Below, piece after piece: positions 62,976 to 64,000 of a stretch of DNA of 64,000 nt. The DNA comes from Candidatus Gastranaerophilales bacterium (GTDB lineage Bacteria > Cyanobacteriota > Vampirovibrionia > Gastranaerophilales > Gastranaerophilaceae). Under the pieces are notes generated by a model. The model did not search any database. It saw only the letters and a list, made by a program, of their open reading frames with translations, and had not been told where the DNA came from. Position 1 is the stretch's first letter, and each line of letters begins with the position of its first letter. The stretch spans positions 23,121 to 87,120 of the forward strand of contig CALVDX010000008.1 in assembly GCA_944326425.1 (NCBI GenBank), given 5' to 3'. Made by a program: the position numbers and the translations under genes.

Positions 62976-63407
62976 ATGAAAGTACAGGAAATCCAATCAC
63001 AAAGTAATTTTAGAAGCGTATCCCCGGGACAAAAAATCGCACAGGTCGGGCTGAATGTTGCAACAGGCGGCAGTAATGGCGCGGATAGTGTATTAATTAG
63101 TACTGACGCACGTGCGGCAGCGAAAAAAGAATCTTTTACGGACAAATTCTCAACAAAAATAAAAAATTCTGCCGATTTAAATGACTGTGTATCAGTTCCA
63201 AGGAGCGTTTTTAAAGGCTATCTTGCGTTTATGCTCGGGACTGCGGCTTTAACACTGGGTACATTTATTCCCCAAAAGGCTAAAAGGGTTAAAACAGGAA
63301 TGATGGTAGCGGGTAATCTTGTAAATCTTTTTGGTATCTGGAGTTTTGTAAGACCTTATATTATAAAAGATGCAGCGCCGACCGTTAAAGGCAGTGCAAA
63401 ACTGTAA
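62976..63407 (+). CDS. Small membrane protein, unknown function
   Basis: A 143-aa protein. The N-terminal half is polar (MKVQEIQSQSNFRSVSPGQKI); the C-terminal half has two membrane helices (YLAFMLGTAALTLGTFI and VAGNLVNLFGIWSFVRPYII) separated by a basic loop (PQKAKRVKT). Start chosen at 62976, since an earlier frame start at 62958 lies upstream of the inferred transcript. No recognised family. Confidence 0.68.
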   Translation: MKVQEIQSQSNFRSVSPGQKIAQVGLNVATGGSNGADSVLISTDARAAAKKESFTDKFSTKIKNSADLNDCVSVPRSVFKGYLAFMLGTAALTLGTFIPQKAKRVKTGMMVAGNLVNLFGIWSFVRPYIIKDAAPTVKGSAKL

Positions 63408-63419
63408 TATTAAACTTCC

Positions 63420-63899
63420 GCCCCTCTCCCTTTGGGAGTACTACAGTCATAGGTCGGGCTTTAGCCCGACAAAACCTGTTTGGGTAGAAAACCTACTACT
63501 GGTCGGAGTAAGGAAGGGATTAAGATTTCAAAGTCATACCGGGCAATCTCACTCACAATCAATCCGGCATAGGCAAAATGAGCCATCAATGTCAGCGAAA
63601 CAATAACCAAGCGGATATTGTCTTGTTCGGCGGCGCTAAACGTGTCAGCACGGCAAGGCTTAACGCCTTGACCGTTCCGCTCTCTGCCGCCTCACGCTGC
63701 CCGAGGTGCGCAGCACCGAGTTTATCCGCCTTTGGTTGAGCTATACAATTGATGTGCGAATTTGCCGAGCCGGGAGTTTCTTTGCCCTGCGTTTCTTTGC
63801 GCTCAAAGAAATGCAGGTGCGGGGTACGGGGGTGCATAGCCCCCGATAAAAGGTTTAGTGCAGGTTTTTCTTTCACCCCTCTCCCTTCGGGAGAGGGGT
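63420..63899. repeat. GC-richer, hairpin-dense non-coding segment
   Basis: About 480 bp with base composition clearly richer in G+C than the rest. Perfect or near-perfect hairpins: GTCGGGC/GCCCGAC (63453-63470); CAAGGC/GCCTTG (63654-63670); GGTGC/GCACC (63705-63717); a 13-bp stem with one G-T pair (63787-63816); CGGGGG/CCCCCG (63827-63845); ACCCCTCTCCC/GGGAGAGGGGT (63875-63899). CCCCTCTCCCTT-x-GGGAG occurs at both ends (63421 and 63876), as a direct repeat bounding the segment. Open frames in it look like by-products of the palindromes. It may be an interspersed repeat, a structured RNA or foreign DNA. Confidence 0.6.
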
Positions 63900-63913
63900 T
63901 AGGGGAGAGGGTA

Positions 63914-64000
63914 TTACAACCCTGCTTTCCACTGAATAGGCTTAGGCTCTTTTTTTTCTTGCGGGAGTTTTACTTCGGGGACATAGATATTTTGGACTTC
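63914..64000 (-). CDS. C-terminus of a gene cut by the window edge
   Basis: An open frame enters from the right edge and ends after 28 codons (EVQNIYVPEVKLPQEKKEPK, ending IQWKAGL). The charged Pro/Lys/Glu-rich tail looks protein-like, but too little is visible to name it. The GC-rich hairpin region lies directly downstream and its 63875-63899 stem could act as terminator. Confidence 0.45.
   Translation of the reverse strand, partial: EVQNIYVPEVKLPQEKKEPKPIQWKAGL

Noticed and set aside
63370..63876. Open frames of 78 aa (+) and 94 aa (-) in the hairpin-rich end region
   Set aside because: No ribosome-binding sites, composition dictated by palindromes and GC-rich repeats, and they overlap each other; treated as non-coding.

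Overview
The window is a 64 kb piece of a low-GC (clearly AT-rich) chromosome from a double-membraned, motile, probably anaerobic bacterium. Outer-membrane biology shows as a complete RND efflux operon with a TolC-type channel. Motility shows as MotA/MotB, FliS and a FlaG-like protein, plus a PilT-type pilus ATPase. HydF points to an [FeFe] hydrogenase, hence fermentative or anaerobic life. The F1 beta and epsilon genes (atpD-atpC) stand alone as a two-gene unit, the arrangement typical of Cyanobacteria and plastids, and no photosynthesis gene is present. My best inference is a non-photosynthetic cyanobacterial relative (Vampirovibrionia/Melainabacteria, e.g. Gastranaerophilales). This is inferred from gene content, not proven.

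Layout. 0-9.8 kb: glmS with a coupled small ORF, ahcY, a UvrA-like ATPase broken by a frameshift, an orphan sugar-ABC permease, hydF, an EF-hand protein and a ribbon-helix-helix protein. 9.9-18.4 kb: a membrane acyltransferase, a minus-strand unit of a NrtR-like Nudix regulator, secG and a phosphoesterase, then fusA and manC-mtaB. 18.4-24.4 kb: the RND operon behind a near-consensus promoter that overlaps a perfect 9-bp dyad, with a 32-codon leader ORF. 24.4-30.9 kb: a PcfJ-like protein with a beta-solenoid tail, recO and pilT on the minus strand, then a protein with six tandem HTH units, and tuf. 31-41.6 kb: gcvT-gcvH-gcvPA (no gcvPB), atpD-atpC, an Asparaginase_II-type enzyme, and a small flagellar cluster. 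41.9-43.3 kb: an intact IS3-family element in the loop of what looks like the rpsT terminator. 43.4-47.8 kb: rpsT, a TPR protein, MgtC and two Opp/Dpp permeases. 47.9-53.5 kb: an HMGL-like aldolase, a DUF1858 protein, NfeD-SPFH, a TonB-like secreted protein and fba. 53.7-58.0 kb: a motA-motB unit that runs on into two proteins sharing an NYSGVKIDI motif. 58.2-63.4 kb: PC4-like/priA facing def-fmt-aroH-response regulator. The last 0.6 kb is a GC-richer, hairpin-dense non-coding segment next to the C-terminus of a gene cut by the window edge.

Expression signals are unusually readable. Several promoters are TGN-TATAAT extended -10 elements, and several genes without a Shine-Dalgarno start 6-8 nt after a -10 box, suggesting leaderless mRNAs. 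I noticed no tRNA, rRNA or CRISPR array. The most unusual items are the six-HTH protein, the NYSGVKIDI proteins beside motAB, the RND leader and operator region, the IS insertion inside a terminator, and the hairpin-rich terminal segment.
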